64,000 nucleotides of DNA from an uncultured bacterium (lineage in GTDB: Bacteria > Actinomycetota > Coriobacteriia > Coriobacteriales > Coriobacteriaceae), in NCBI GenBank assembly GCA_905214435.1, contig CAJMMA010000001.1, positions 62,001 through 126,000 on the forward strand, in the 5' to 3' direction. Made by a program: the position numbers and the translations under genes. Of the stretch, positions 26,563 through 34,562 are shown in pieces; position 1 is the first letter of the stretch; every line of letters starts with the position of its first letter. The notes below the pieces were generated by a model, which saw nothing but the letters and a program-made list of their open reading frames with translations, was not told the DNA's origin and searched no databases.

Positions 26563-28011
26563 TTAGCACTCCTCGATTCCCAAAATGGCAAGTACTTCAT
26601 TCCAACGTGTGGCGAACAAGTCAACTGACCTCATAGTGGAGAGGATGTCATCCTCATCCTTCCCCATTTGTTTTAATGAGCCAAAGAAAGTGAGAACAGC
26701 ATTACAAAAGTCATCGTCTTTCATCTCCTCAAAGCAAACTGACCCTTCGTTGTTCGACAGTTCGTAAAAAAGAGATTCCGTTGGGAATGACGATTCGACC
26801 AGCGAAAGAACAGTCTTGAAAGCAGCCCTCTGATCATCATCAAGAGATGAATTGAAGCTATCAAGAATTGGGTTTTTGCGATTAATGCAATAAAGGGTCT
26901 TGTCTCCAGTTTTTATCGCATTCCAAGCCGGATATACCTCAGGCCTCGTTAACCTAGCGCCGCGACGACGATAAACTCTTTTTGAAGGCGCACCAATATG
27001 AGCAATCAATTGTTTGATACTCGCCCTTACTTCTTCCGGAAGCTGAGCGGACACTTTCTTAACGTCAATTTTCCATGCTTCATCTTGGTTAACATCAATA
27101 TCAATCTTCACGCGGCACAACTGGGTGAGAGCGGTTTTCTTGGCAATCCCAAACCAAGTTCCATGCAGTATCAAGCGCTTCGCGCGATAGAGAAAGACTC
27201 CCTGATTCTTTAAGTAACCGCCAGGAAGAGCAAACTTTTCATACTCTGCATCTGAAGCATAATTTGACCTATGCGGAAGAGTAAACGCCTGCATCGTAAC
27301 GCCGGGACAAACATTTTCGACAGGCGATGGTTGCGTCGCCTGATTGCTAACATTAAATGGATCGATGGGGTCAAGCGTGCGATTATTCACATTGACCTTA
27401 ATGCGCTTGAGCCCACGTTCTCCCGCTAAGTAACGATGAAATACAAGAGAGAGGTAATCTTGAGCCTCACTTATAATTCTGTCGTAATTGGCTTTTCCGG
27501 ATCCATTTACCCCGGTTAGACGATCAAGTTTTTCCCATAGAACAAGCGTACCCGTCTCGTTCATCTCTCCAATAAACGGAATGGAGTCCGTTCTTTTCTG
27601 TTCAAAAACTGTCCATTTGTTTTCACTGGCAACAAGATCGAGATCCCACGTGAAGGCATTCACTTCACCGTTTTTCTTTGACACAACCGTCAGCCTTCTG
27701 CATTGTGAAAATGAAGCGGTTTTTAACCCGAGACCAAAACGCCCGAGATCGTTCAAATTCCGCTTGCACCTCGGATCAGTGCTACCGAGCCTCATGGCAT
27801 GCATTAACTCATCTCTGCCAAGCCCCTCACCGTCATCAATGATTGCAATTCTGAAGTCATCAGAAGGAATAGCAAGGATTGAGATATTCCTTGCCCTCGC
27901 GGTAATAGAATTGTCAACAATATCAGCTAGTGCACTATTAAACGAATACCCAATATCTCTTAGGCTTTCAATTAAAATCCTCGGTTCGGGCTCAAGCTGC
28001 ATCGATTCCAT
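26563..28011 (-). CDS. GHKL (HSP90/MutL/MORC-type) ATPase, paraMORC-like
   Basis: 482 residues. The Bergerat ATP-binding fold is clear at the N-terminus: ALADIVDNSITA (27-38), DDGEGLGRDEL (59-69) and LGRFGLGLKTASFS (89-102). The next 200 residues fit an S5-like domain, including IDVKKVSAQLPEEVR. There is no histidine-kinase dimerisation segment, so this is a MutL/MORC relative and not a sensor kinase. Published comparative genomics places such prokaryotic MORC relatives in restriction-modification loci with helicases and nucleases, as here. First gene of the four-gene operon; its ribosome site is weak. Inferred role: an ATP-gated DNA clamp or switch controlling the restriction complex. Confidence 0.88.
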   Translation of the reverse strand: MESMQLEPEPRILIESLRDIGYSFNSALADIVDNSITARARNISILAIPSDDFRIAIIDDGEGLGRDELMHAMRLGSTDPRCKRNLNDLGRFGLGLKTASFSQCRRLTVVSKKNGEVNAFTWDLDLVASENKWTVFEQKRTDSIPFIGEMNETGTLVLWEKLDRLTGVNGSGKANYDRIISEAQDYLSLVFHRYLAGERGLKRIKVNVNNRTLDPIDPFNVSNQATQPSPVENVCPGVTMQAFTLPHRSNYASDAEYEKFALPGGYLKNQGVFLYRAKRLILHGTWFGIAKKTALTQLCRVKIDIDVNQDEAWKIDVKKVSAQLPEEVRASIKQLIAHIGAPSKRVYRRRGARLTRPEVYPAWNAIKTGDKTLYCINRKNPILDSFNSSLDDDQRAAFKTVLSLVESSFPTESLFYELSNNEGSVCFEEMKDDDFCNAVLTFFGSLKQMGKDEDDILSTMRSVDLFATRWNEVLAILGIEEC

Positions 28012-28044
28012 CCAAAGCCAATCTTACTAGCATCATAATCGATA

Positions 28045-28074
28045 AGTATAGCAGCGGCCATTAATCAATTATCA
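28045..28074 (-). promoter_or_regulatory. Possible promoter of the defence operon
   Basis: On the minus strand a TATACT box (28045-28050) lies 34 bp upstream of the GHKL gene start, with a poor -35 (TGATAA, 28069-28074) 18 bp before it. The 28012-28242 gap holds nothing else that I can identify. Confidence 0.4.
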
Positions 28075-28242
28075 CTTACCGGCACCCAAATCATGCGAAC
28101 GGTAGCGCTACCGGCAATAACGTGACAGTCGCAGCACGATTATTCACGTTTCGGCGCTCATTTAAAACTGCCTTGCGGCATTCCTAACAGCCATCTTCAA
28201 TGCGGCAGGCGTTTTGTACTTCACCATGTCCTCTGTTTCACA

Positions 28243-28867
28243 TTACCCGTTCAGTACCATCAGCAAAGGCATCATCAGTCCGCGCCGCTTGGCGGTTTTA
28301 GAGTTCTCCTTTACGAATTCTTTCAGCCGCTGTATATCGAGCCCTCGCCCAAGCGCATCGTTATAGGCATCGATAATTAATGAGGGGTCCTCGCAATCGA
28401 GGCAAAGATCGACAAGCGTGCGCTCGGGCTTGGTTACCGGCAGGCCGTCGAGCCAAACGATATCCCGCTCGGCAATCTCGCGCTTTACAAAAGAAAGGGA
28501 ATCGTTTCTCGTATTGATGCGCATGGGCGCGGTCATCCTGTAGGGGGGACAGATGGAAATCGCCCATTTGCTGCAGGTTCGCCGCAGTCGTACCGCTCAC
28601 GGCGATGCCATCCCACTGGCGTTTTCTCTCCCACGCGCACAGGGAGGGATTGGTGGGCTTCCAAAGAGCGTTGAGCTCGTCGGTGTCTCGGCGCTGCGCG
28701 CCCGACATCCGGTAGGCGCCGTGGCATATCCGCTCAAGACGCCCCACGCGGCATGAGTGCGCCAGCGTATCTCGAGAAATGTCCATGCGAGCCGCCTGAG
28801 CCGTGGTGAACACGCCCTCGCTCTCGGAAAGCTCGCTTATCGCCGTTATGTTGCTAAAGTACTTCAT
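28243..28867 (-). pseudogene. AbiEi-type antitoxin gene, frameshifted at a C6 run
   Basis: Two overlapping frames together encode a protein of the AbiEi family (transcriptional-regulator antitoxin of type IV toxin-antitoxin systems). The first frame, from ATG 28867, gives the N-terminal winged helix (GVFTTAQAARMDISRDTL) and SGTTAANLQQMGDFHLSP. The second gives MTAPMRINTRNDSLSF, DIVWLDGLPVTKPERTLVDL and the C-terminal helices. The break falls at six C on the minus strand (28543-28548); removing one C would join the frames as DFHLSPYRMTAP. It may be a true pseudogene, a phase-variable tract or a sequencing error. No AbiEii toxin gene follows. Confidence 0.8.
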
Positions 28868-29074
28868 GTTGCATTTGTAGGATATTTTCATACTTTTGCA
28901 ACGTGATTTGCATAACGCACAGGCGCAGTGCCTTGCTTAATCTGTTCCTGCCGCAGCGCTGTCGTTGAGAGGCCATCATTTTCCTCCCCTGGGACCATGC
29001 TGGCACCCCTAGCCGCTACGACCGCAGGCATGCCTATAATGAGACATGTTTCCTGATGAGAAAGGAATCCAGAT

Positions 29075-29581
29075 ATGGACGAAGCCAAGCTCGCCGATTT
29101 GAACCACATCCAGGACTTTTTCAACCGTGTCGATAGCGTGCGCAACAGTGCATCCCCGACCAAAAAGTTTCATATCGATCATCCAATAGGAATAGGCGTC
29201 AAGAACTTCATTGGATGGTGCAACGATTCCTGCGAGATCGGTTCCGAAAGCAGTAATAGCGCAGACGATGCCGAGACGTTGGGCGAAGCCATAGTCGCTC
29301 TGAATCAGCTTGACAACAGTGAGCTCGCTGCAATGGAAGCCGCTCTCAGGGAAGACGTATGGGGCGATTGGTGTGGAACCGAATGGAGACAAGCGAAGCA
29401 GGCAAAAAGACTCGGACCGACAATTAACATAATGAAAAATCACCCGGAAAACGCGGCCTTCTATCTTGTGCTCAGACACCGCACCGATAAGCAAAAGCAT
29501 TACCGCTTTTATTTTGACGACGATACAATTGCAGAAGTCGATGCCTTCAAGCCCTTTACCGACAGCGCGCATGACAATTAA
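29075..29581 (+). CDS. Hypothetical protein, 168 residues
   Basis: I do not recognise it. The ATG has AAAGGA about 8 nt upstream. The protein is acidic and polar, Trp/Cys-containing (GWCNDSCEIG, DVWGDWCGTEWRQ), without membrane segments or signal peptide. The C-terminal part FYLVLRHRTDKQKHYRFYFDDDTIAEVDAF looks like a beta-sheet domain. It sits between the AbiEi remnant and core genes, in AT-richer DNA, so it is probably accessory. The opposite-strand open frame here is a shadow. Confidence 0.65.
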   Translation: MDEAKLADLNHIQDFFNRVDSVRNSASPTKKFHIDHPIGIGVKNFIGWCNDSCEIGSESSNSADDAETLGEAIVALNQLDNSELAAMEAALREDVWGDWCGTEWRQAKQAKRLGPTINIMKNHPENAAFYLVLRHRTDKQKHYRFYFDDDTIAEVDAFKPFTDSAHDN

Positions 29582-29596
29582 AATCAGCAATGGCAT

Positions 29597-29878
29597 GTGC
29601 TCATCTCCGTGCTCGCATACCTCGATGTCGCTCACGCTTTAAGCAGTGATCAGCACGAATACCATTGCCTGTATCAACATTTTAAATCGCGGGACATGGG
29701 CGATTTAAGTGCATTGCATCTACAGTTATTGTGTTCCCCTAACCAGCCTGAAAACAGGCGCATCAAGCTACAGCTTGTTAAACCGAAGACGGCCCCAAAG
29801 CCCTGGACAATAACATATCGCTCGGAAGCGATGAATGGTTGGCTTAAAGAAGCACTGCGTAGGTTGGCAGACAAATAA
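29597..29878 (+). CDS. Possible small protein or gene remnant, 93 residues
   Basis: An open frame just after the 168-residue gene. The second half (KPKTAPKPWTITYRSEAMNGWLKEALRRLADK is the last part) reads like a real protein end, but there is no good ribosome site and no known domain. It may be a truncated gene or chance. Low confidence. Confidence 0.3.
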   Translation: MLISVLAYLDVAHALSSDQHEYHCLYQHFKSRDMGDLSALHLQLLCSPNQPENRRIKLQLVKPKTAPKPWTITYRSEAMNGWLKEALRRLADK

Positions 29879-29890
29879 TCGCCCGCCAAC

Positions 29891-30652
29891 CTACTCCAGC
29901 CCTTGCCCGCTGTACTTCCCTGTCTCTGAGTCGTAGTTCAGCACGACGACCTCACCGTGCTGAACTACGTTCCCGTCAATGTAGAAATGGCTGGCTCCGT
30001 CATACCAGATACCGCGGTAGCCTGCGATGCCCGAAGCCGCTTCGGTATTGATGTGCCCGGCGATAACATCCAGGTAGAACTTACGCCCCACGTAATCGGG
30101 CGGCATCATGGTAAACGACTCGGCAGACGTGCCCATCTTCCAATACTCCCCGGCATCCTCTTCAATACCGGCGTGCACAAAAACCTGGCCGAAGGGGCTC
30201 TCGTAAAAATAAGGGAGCTTGCGGACCCACGCGATGATGTCCGCATGCTCGGCCTTCATGCTCTCGACCGTAAAGGCGTACGCTTCCTCGAACTCCCTGA
30301 GCCTCAACAGATGCTTAACGTGCTTGAATGCCTCGGCATCTAAGAAGCTCTTAGCCGTTGCCAGATTGCTGTCGGCAAGTATCCATGCCTGCGTGAAATT
30401 GGGATCGTTCACCTCGTCAATGTACTCAAGGAACATCTCCTCATGGTTGCCACGCAGTGCCACGACGCGATCGCCGTAACGTTTTTGCAGGTCCATGATG
30501 AGCTCAAAGACGCCAAGCGAATCGGGGCCTCGATCGCAGTAATCGCCAAGTAAGACCAGCTTGAAGTCCTGGGCATCGAGGTCGATGGTGGATAGCGATG
30601 CCTTAAAGGCGTCCAAACACCCGTGAATGTCACTCATAGCGTAGATATGCAC
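29891..30652 (-). CDS. Serine/threonine-phosphatase-like metallophosphoesterase
   Basis: 253 residues, PPP-type calcineurin fold. Motifs: MSDIHGCLDAF (GDxHG variant, residue 6 on), LVLLGDYCDRGPDSLGV (GDxxDRG), VALRGNHEEMFLEYI (GNHE), and a late VIAGHINTEA. This pattern resembles bacterial PrpE/ApaH-like or protein phosphatase 1-like enzymes; the substrate is unknown. The start is GTG at 30652, with AGGGGGT about 6 nt before it and the fold beginning directly (HIYAMSDIHG). Monocistronic. Confidence 0.87.
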   Translation of the reverse strand: MHIYAMSDIHGCLDAFKASLSTIDLDAQDFKLVLLGDYCDRGPDSLGVFELIMDLQKRYGDRVVALRGNHEEMFLEYIDEVNDPNFTQAWILADSNLATAKSFLDAEAFKHVKHLLRLREFEEAYAFTVESMKAEHADIIAWVRKLPYFYESPFGQVFVHAGIEEDAGEYWKMGTSAESFTMMPPDYVGRKFYLDVIAGHINTEAASGIAGYRGIWYDGASHFYIDGNVVQHGEVVVLNYDSETGKYSGQGLE

Positions 30653-31024
30653 CTATGACCCCCTGTTTGCGTCGGGACCCCGCTCGTTTGCGCCATACGG
30701 CACGGCGACCCCTCTGATTTCGCGGGCGGCAGGCAACTTTGCCCCGTCACGCCCTTAACGTTGGTAATAAGTATATCTCGCCGTGCGGACACAAATTTAC
30801 CCTTACGCCCCGGGCGCCCGGCCTGCACTTGCCTCAAAGACTGCCTGTGCCCACACCACCCAAAAACTCATCCAACATTAATCTTGGCTCAAGAATCGCT
30901 TAATCTATAACCTGCACTATAGAGTTCGACCAAGGGCGGGGCGGCGCAACGCAGACCGCCGAACGCAACGCTCGCGCCCGAGCAAATTGCCCGGCGTCGC
31001 GCCCATCGAACGAAAGGACAGGCC
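30653..31024. other. Intergenic region between divergent genes, no gene seen
   Basis: 372 bp between the divergent phosphatase and DUF4342 genes. I see no convincing coding frame. An AT-rich stretch around 30860-30920 (AACATTAATC, TATAACC, CTATAG) probably contains the promoter of the plus-strand operon. Confidence 0.5.
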
Positions 31025-31567
31025 ATGGACGACCTCGAAAAAGTTGAAACCATCCGCACCAAGTGCAGCGTGAGCTACACCGATGCCAAGGCGGCGCTCG
31101 ACGCTGCCAACGGCAACGTTTTGGATGCCATCATTTGGCTCGAGTCGCAGGGCAAGACCCCGACCACGTCGGCGCACGCCGCGACCGAGTCCGCACCGGT
31201 CGATGAGCCCTCGGCCGAGATGGTCGCCGCGCAGGCCGCCTACGAAAAGTCGAGCGAAAAGACCGACTTCTCCAAGAAGATGGACGGCGTGTGGGAGTAC
31301 CTCAAAAAGCTCTTCCGCCTGAGCCTGGACACCAAGTTTATCGCCACGCGCCGCGATGCGATCATCCTCAACATCCCCATCCTGATTCCCATCGTCGCGC
31401 TGTTTGCCTGGGGCGCTACGATTTGGCTGATGCTGATTGGCCTGTTCTTTGGCATGCGCTACCGCATCGACAGCGACGGCGACGTGCCCGGCAGCATCAA
31501 CAACCTTATGGATAGCGCTGCTAACGCCGCGGATGACATCAAGCAAAATCTGAACGACGACAAGTAG
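31025..31567 (+). CDS. DUF4342 protein with UBA/TS-N-like domain and membrane segment
   Basis: 180 residues. The N-terminal 45 residues (VETIRTKCSVSYTDAKAALDAANGNVLDAIIWLE) form a UBA-like three-helix domain like that of EF-Ts. After an Ala-rich linker, residues about 95-155 hold DUF4342 with a hydrophobic stretch (DAIILNIPILIPIVALFAWGATIWLMLIGLFFGM) that should cross the membrane. AAAGGA precedes the ATG. It lies 18 bp upstream of the OmpR-type regulator and probably forms a three-gene operon with the two-component system. Function unknown. Confidence 0.87.
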   Translation: MDDLEKVETIRTKCSVSYTDAKAALDAANGNVLDAIIWLESQGKTPTTSAHAATESAPVDEPSAEMVAAQAAYEKSSEKTDFSKKMDGVWEYLKKLFRLSLDTKFIATRRDAIILNIPILIPIVALFAWGATIWLMLIGLFFGMRYRIDSDGDVPGSINNLMDSAANAADDIKQNLNDDK

Positions 31568-31585
31568 TCGCAGACGGGGGCACGC

Positions 31586-32371
31586 ATGGCACGGATTCTG
31601 ATCGTAGAGGACGAGGAGAAAATCGCCCGCTTTGTGACGCTCGAGCTGGAGCACGAAGGCTACCAGGTGGAGCACGCCGCCGACGGTCGCACCGCCGTGA
31701 ACCTGGCGCTGGAGCGCGACTACGATCTGATTCTGCTCGATGTGCTGTTGCCGCAGCTCAACGGTATGGAGGTCCTGCGGCGTGTCCGCAAGCACAAGGA
31801 TGTGCCGGTGATTATGGTCACCGCGCGCGATGCCGTGATGGACAAGGTGGCCGGGCTCGATGCCGGCGCCGACGATTACCTGACCAAGCCATTTGCGATT
31901 GAGGAGCTGTTCGCACGGATCCGCGTGGCGCTGAAGCGCTCGGAGGCCGTGCGGGCGGCTTCGGGCATTGGAGGCGCCGGTACTGGGGCGGGCGCGGCAG
32001 GCGGCGCGGGCGCCGGTATCGCCACAATGCCCCCGGCAACCGACACGGCCCAGACCGCTGCCACGCCCTCCCACGCCGCGCTTACCGTTGACTCGGTTGC
32101 GCTCGACCCCGACCGCCGCGAAGTCACGGTCGGTGGCTCGCCCATCGCGCTCACGGCCCGCGAGTTCGACGTCCTCGCCCTGCTTATGACGCATGCCGAA
32201 ACCGTGCTCACGCGCGAGCGCATCGCGCACGAGGCGCTGGGCTACGAATACGTGGGCGACACCAACAACGTCGACGTGCACATCGCGCACCTGCGCGCCA
32301 AGATCGAAGACGCCGGCGGTGCCCGCATCATCCAAACCGTGCGCGGGGTGGGCTATGTCTGCCGTGCGTAA
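31586..32371 (+). CDS. OmpR-family response regulator
   Basis: 261 residues. Receiver with IVEDEEKIARF, Asp52 (LILLDVLLP), MVTARD and LTKPFAIEEL; OmpR winged helix at the C-terminus (LTAREFDVLALL, VDVHIAHLRAKIED, IIQTVRGVGYV). Between them lies a linker of about 45 residues made mostly of Gly, Ala, Pro and Thr (roughly 128-172), much longer than in ArlR/CiaR-like relatives. The last 17 bases overlap the kinase gene. Confidence 0.93.
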   Translation: MARILIVEDEEKIARFVTLELEHEGYQVEHAADGRTAVNLALERDYDLILLDVLLPQLNGMEVLRRVRKHKDVPVIMVTARDAVMDKVAGLDAGADDYLTKPFAIEELFARIRVALKRSEAVRAASGIGGAGTGAGAAGGAGAGIATMPPATDTAQTAATPSHAALTVDSVALDPDRREVTVGGSPIALTAREFDVLALLMTHAETVLTRERIAHEALGYEYVGDTNNVDVHIAHLRAKIEDAGGARIIQTVRGVGYVCRA

Positions 32372-33650
32372 CGCCGAGGTCAAGCGCGTCACCTCCATCG
32401 CCCGCGCCATCAACTGGAGCTATATGTGGCGCCGCTTGATGAGCCACATCTGGCTCGATCTGTTACTGTTGGTTATTGCGGCGGCGATCCTCGTCTATGG
32501 ATACAACCAGACGCTGCCCAACGGCGCGTTTACCGCAGGATGGATCCCCAGCGCCACCGTTCGCGGCATGTCGCTGACGCCCGCGCACGGCTGGGACCCC
32601 GCCACGCTCACCTATACCGTCGAGCTTGCGCGCACCACCAAGACCTTCCCCCTCGCGCAGGACCTCATCGCGCTGTGGCCCCTCTATCTTGTCGTTGCAG
32701 GTGGGCAGGTCATCAGCGTGCTCAACATGCTCGGCGGCGCCCGCCGCGTGCGCCGCACCATGGCGCCGCTCAACGATCTGGCCCTGCGCGTGGACGAACT
32801 CGGCCGCATGCAGCTCTCCGGCGGCAAGATGGAAACACTGGAGCAGGCCATCGAGCGCGCAAGCGTCGACTCGCCGAGCGTCACTACCGGCGACGCCGAC
32901 CTGGCAAGCATCGAGGTTGCACTCAACCGCCTACTGCGCCAGATGCAAGAGGCCAAGCTGCAGCAGATGCGCTTTGTCAACGATGCGAGCCACGAGCTGC
33001 GCACGCCCATCGCGGTGATTCAGGGCTACGTGAACATGCTCGACCGCTGGGGCAAAGACGACCCGGACGTGCTGGCAGAGTCCATTGCCTCGCTCAAGGC
33101 CGAAAGCGAGCATATGCAGGAGCTCGTGGAGCAGCTGCTGTTTTTGGCGCGCGGCGATGCCGGGCGCACGGTCCTGCGGCGTGCGAATACTAACCTGGCC
33201 GCACTGGTCGGCGAGGTATGCGAGGAATCGCAGATGATCGATGCCGCGCACACATATCGACTGGCGTACGATGCCGCACTTACCAGCGACCCGCGCTGCG
33301 ACGCGCCCGTTGACGTGGCGCTCGTGAAGCAGGCTCTGCGCGTGATCGTGCAGAACGCCGCCAAGTATTCGGACGCGGGCACATCCATCTCGTTTGGCGT
33401 GACGCCGGATGCGGGCGCGGGCACGATCGACATAAGTGTTGAGGACGAGGGCATCGGCATGAACCAGGAATCCGCAGCCCACGCGTTTGAACGGTTCTAC
33501 CGCGCCGACAACGCACGCGATGCCGGCGCGCAGGGCTCGGGTCTGGGGCTTGCCATTGCCAAGTGGATCGTCGACAGCCATGGCGGTGTCATTGGCGTGA
33601 CCTCAGTCGAGGGCGTCGGCAGCCGCTTTACGATTCGCCTGCCGCGCTAG
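32355..33650 (+). CDS. Sensor histidine kinase (ArlS/EnvZ-like)
   Basis: 431 residues. Transmembrane helices at about 33-49 and 106-124 flank a 55-residue extracellular segment. A HAMP-like stretch follows (RRVRRTMAPLNDLALRVDELG), then the H box NDASHELRTPIAVIQGY with His213. The ATPase domain has NAAKYSDAG (N box), EDEGIGM (G1), FERFYRADNARD (F box) and GSGLGLAIAKWIV (G2). ATG 32355 lies inside the regulator gene, after GGGGTGGG, so the two are translationally coupled. An ATG further in (32424) would remove the N-terminal cytoplasmic helix but keep both membrane helices. Stimulus unknown. Confidence 0.92.
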   Translation: MSAVRNAEVKRVTSIARAINWSYMWRRLMSHIWLDLLLLVIAAAILVYGYNQTLPNGAFTAGWIPSATVRGMSLTPAHGWDPATLTYTVELARTTKTFPLAQDLIALWPLYLVVAGGQVISVLNMLGGARRVRRTMAPLNDLALRVDELGRMQLSGGKMETLEQAIERASVDSPSVTTGDADLASIEVALNRLLRQMQEAKLQQMRFVNDASHELRTPIAVIQGYVNMLDRWGKDDPDVLAESIASLKAESEHMQELVEQLLFLARGDAGRTVLRRANTNLAALVGEVCEESQMIDAAHTYRLAYDAALTSDPRCDAPVDVALVKQALRVIVQNAAKYSDAGTSISFGVTPDAGAGTIDISVEDEGIGMNQESAAHAFERFYRADNARDAGAQGSGLGLAIAKWIVDSHGGVIGVTSVEGVGSRFTIRLPR

Positions 33651-33670
33651 GAAGCCCCTCGGCATAAATA

Positions 33671-33703
33671 AAGGGATAGGGCCACACGGCCCTATCCCTT
33701 TTT
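33671..33703. terminator. Bidirectional intrinsic terminator
   Basis: A perfect 13-bp stem AAGGGATAGGGCC / GGCCCTATCCCTT with ACAC loop, five T on the plus strand (33699-33703) and a partial T-tract on the minus strand. It separates the converging two-component and VOC genes. Confidence 0.92.
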
Positions 33704-33725
33704 GCTAGCTATGGCAGCTTGTGCG

Positions 33726-34100
33726 CTACTCGCGGCACAGGTGCACGGCGAAACCGGCAAACTCGCGCTTAAAGTACACGAGCTTGGTGCCGCCGTCGGG
33801 CAGCAGCACGCGCGACTCCTCGTTGACCTCGAGCCCGCGCTCGGCAAACCACTTCTCGGCCGCATCGATGTCGTTGACGGCAAAGCCAATGTGGCCCTTG
33901 GCGCCACGACCGTTCTGCTTCATGATCTCGACCAGCGAATCGTTAAAGTACGAAACCGGGGTCTCGATAACGGGCAGGCCCATCATCGTCGAGAACAGCT
34001 CCGCGATCTCCAGGGCATCTGCCGGGTCGGTGGCGTTAATGCCCACATGGGCAACGCGCATGCCAAAGAGCTCGACCGGATTGGCGTTCTGCTCACTCAT
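33726..34100 (-). CDS. VOC (glyoxalase/dioxygenase) superfamily protein
   Basis: 124 residues, one vicinal-oxygen-chelate module: VELFGMRVAHVGINATDPADAL at the start with a candidate metal-ligand His, GHIGFAVNDIDAAEKWFAERG in the middle, and LVYFKREFAGFAVHLCRE at the end. Substrate unknown. ATG 34100 is chosen; the longer frame reads through the upstream IIB gene in another register. It follows the IIB stop by 11 bp, so the two are probably one operon. Confidence 0.85.
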   Translation of the reverse strand: MSEQNANPVELFGMRVAHVGINATDPADALEIAELFSTMMGLPVIETPVSYFNDSLVEIMKQNGRGAKGHIGFAVNDIDAAEKWFAERGLEVNEESRVLLPDGGTKLVYFKREFAGFAVHLCRE

Positions 34101-34111
34101 ACAGTCAGCGC

Positions 34112-34399
34112 CTACTGAGCCATGACGTCGAGGACGGCCTTCTCGGCAGCGACGCGGTTCATGCCCGTCATGAAGGGCACGCCGCTCACGTACGGGCAGG
34201 TGAGGCCCTCGGGGGCAACGGTGGTGGCGATCAGCAGGTCGGCGCCCTCGTCGCAGTAGTCCTTGGCCTCGGAGATGGCACACTGCACGATCTCATACTT
34301 GCCGGCATAACCATTGGCGTCGAGCATGGTGGCGACCTTCTGGGCAACAAGCGTGGAAGTAGCAGCGCCAGCACCGCAAGCCAAAACGATCTTCTTCAT
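34112..34399 (-). CDS. PTS IIB component, galactitol (GatB) type, stand-alone
   Basis: 95 residues. KKIVLACGAGAATSTLVAQKV at the N-terminus has the IIB phosphocysteine loop (Cys8) of the lactose/galactitol-type fold. Such IIB proteins pass phosphate from IIA to sugar through an IIC permease. No IIA or IIC gene is nearby. GGGAGA precedes the ATG. It may serve a system encoded elsewhere or have a regulatory role. Confidence 0.85.
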   Translation of the reverse strand: MKKIVLACGAGAATSTLVAQKVATMLDANGYAGKYEIVQCAISEAKDYCDEGADLLIATTVAPEGLTCPYVSGVPFMTGMNRVAAEKAVLDVMAQ

Positions 34400-34562
34400 A
34401 GGTAATGTCTCCCTTCATGGTTTACTTTAGGTAAGTGTACCGCAGCGAGCGATGGCACTCAGCCTCGATGAGCTTTTATGCCAGTTTGCTTGCGCGCTGC
34501 GTATAATACATCTAGTACGTGTTGTCATACCGCTCGCTTTATGAGCGACTAAGGATCCCAAT

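Noticed and set aside
26563..28011. GHKL protein as a sensor histidine kinase
   Set aside because: No phosphoacceptor-His dimerisation segment or membrane helix; the sequence after the ATPase fold fits an S5-like domain of MutL/MORC type.
29009..29635. Minus-strand 208-codon frame opposite the 168-residue gene
   Set aside because: No ribosome site and no domain; the plus-strand frame has a good start signal, although both remain uncharacterised.
30917..32413. Minus-strand open frame opposite the DUF4342 and response-regulator genes
   Set aside because: Those plus-strand genes have clear domains and ribosome sites; the antisense product is Arg/His-rich noise.
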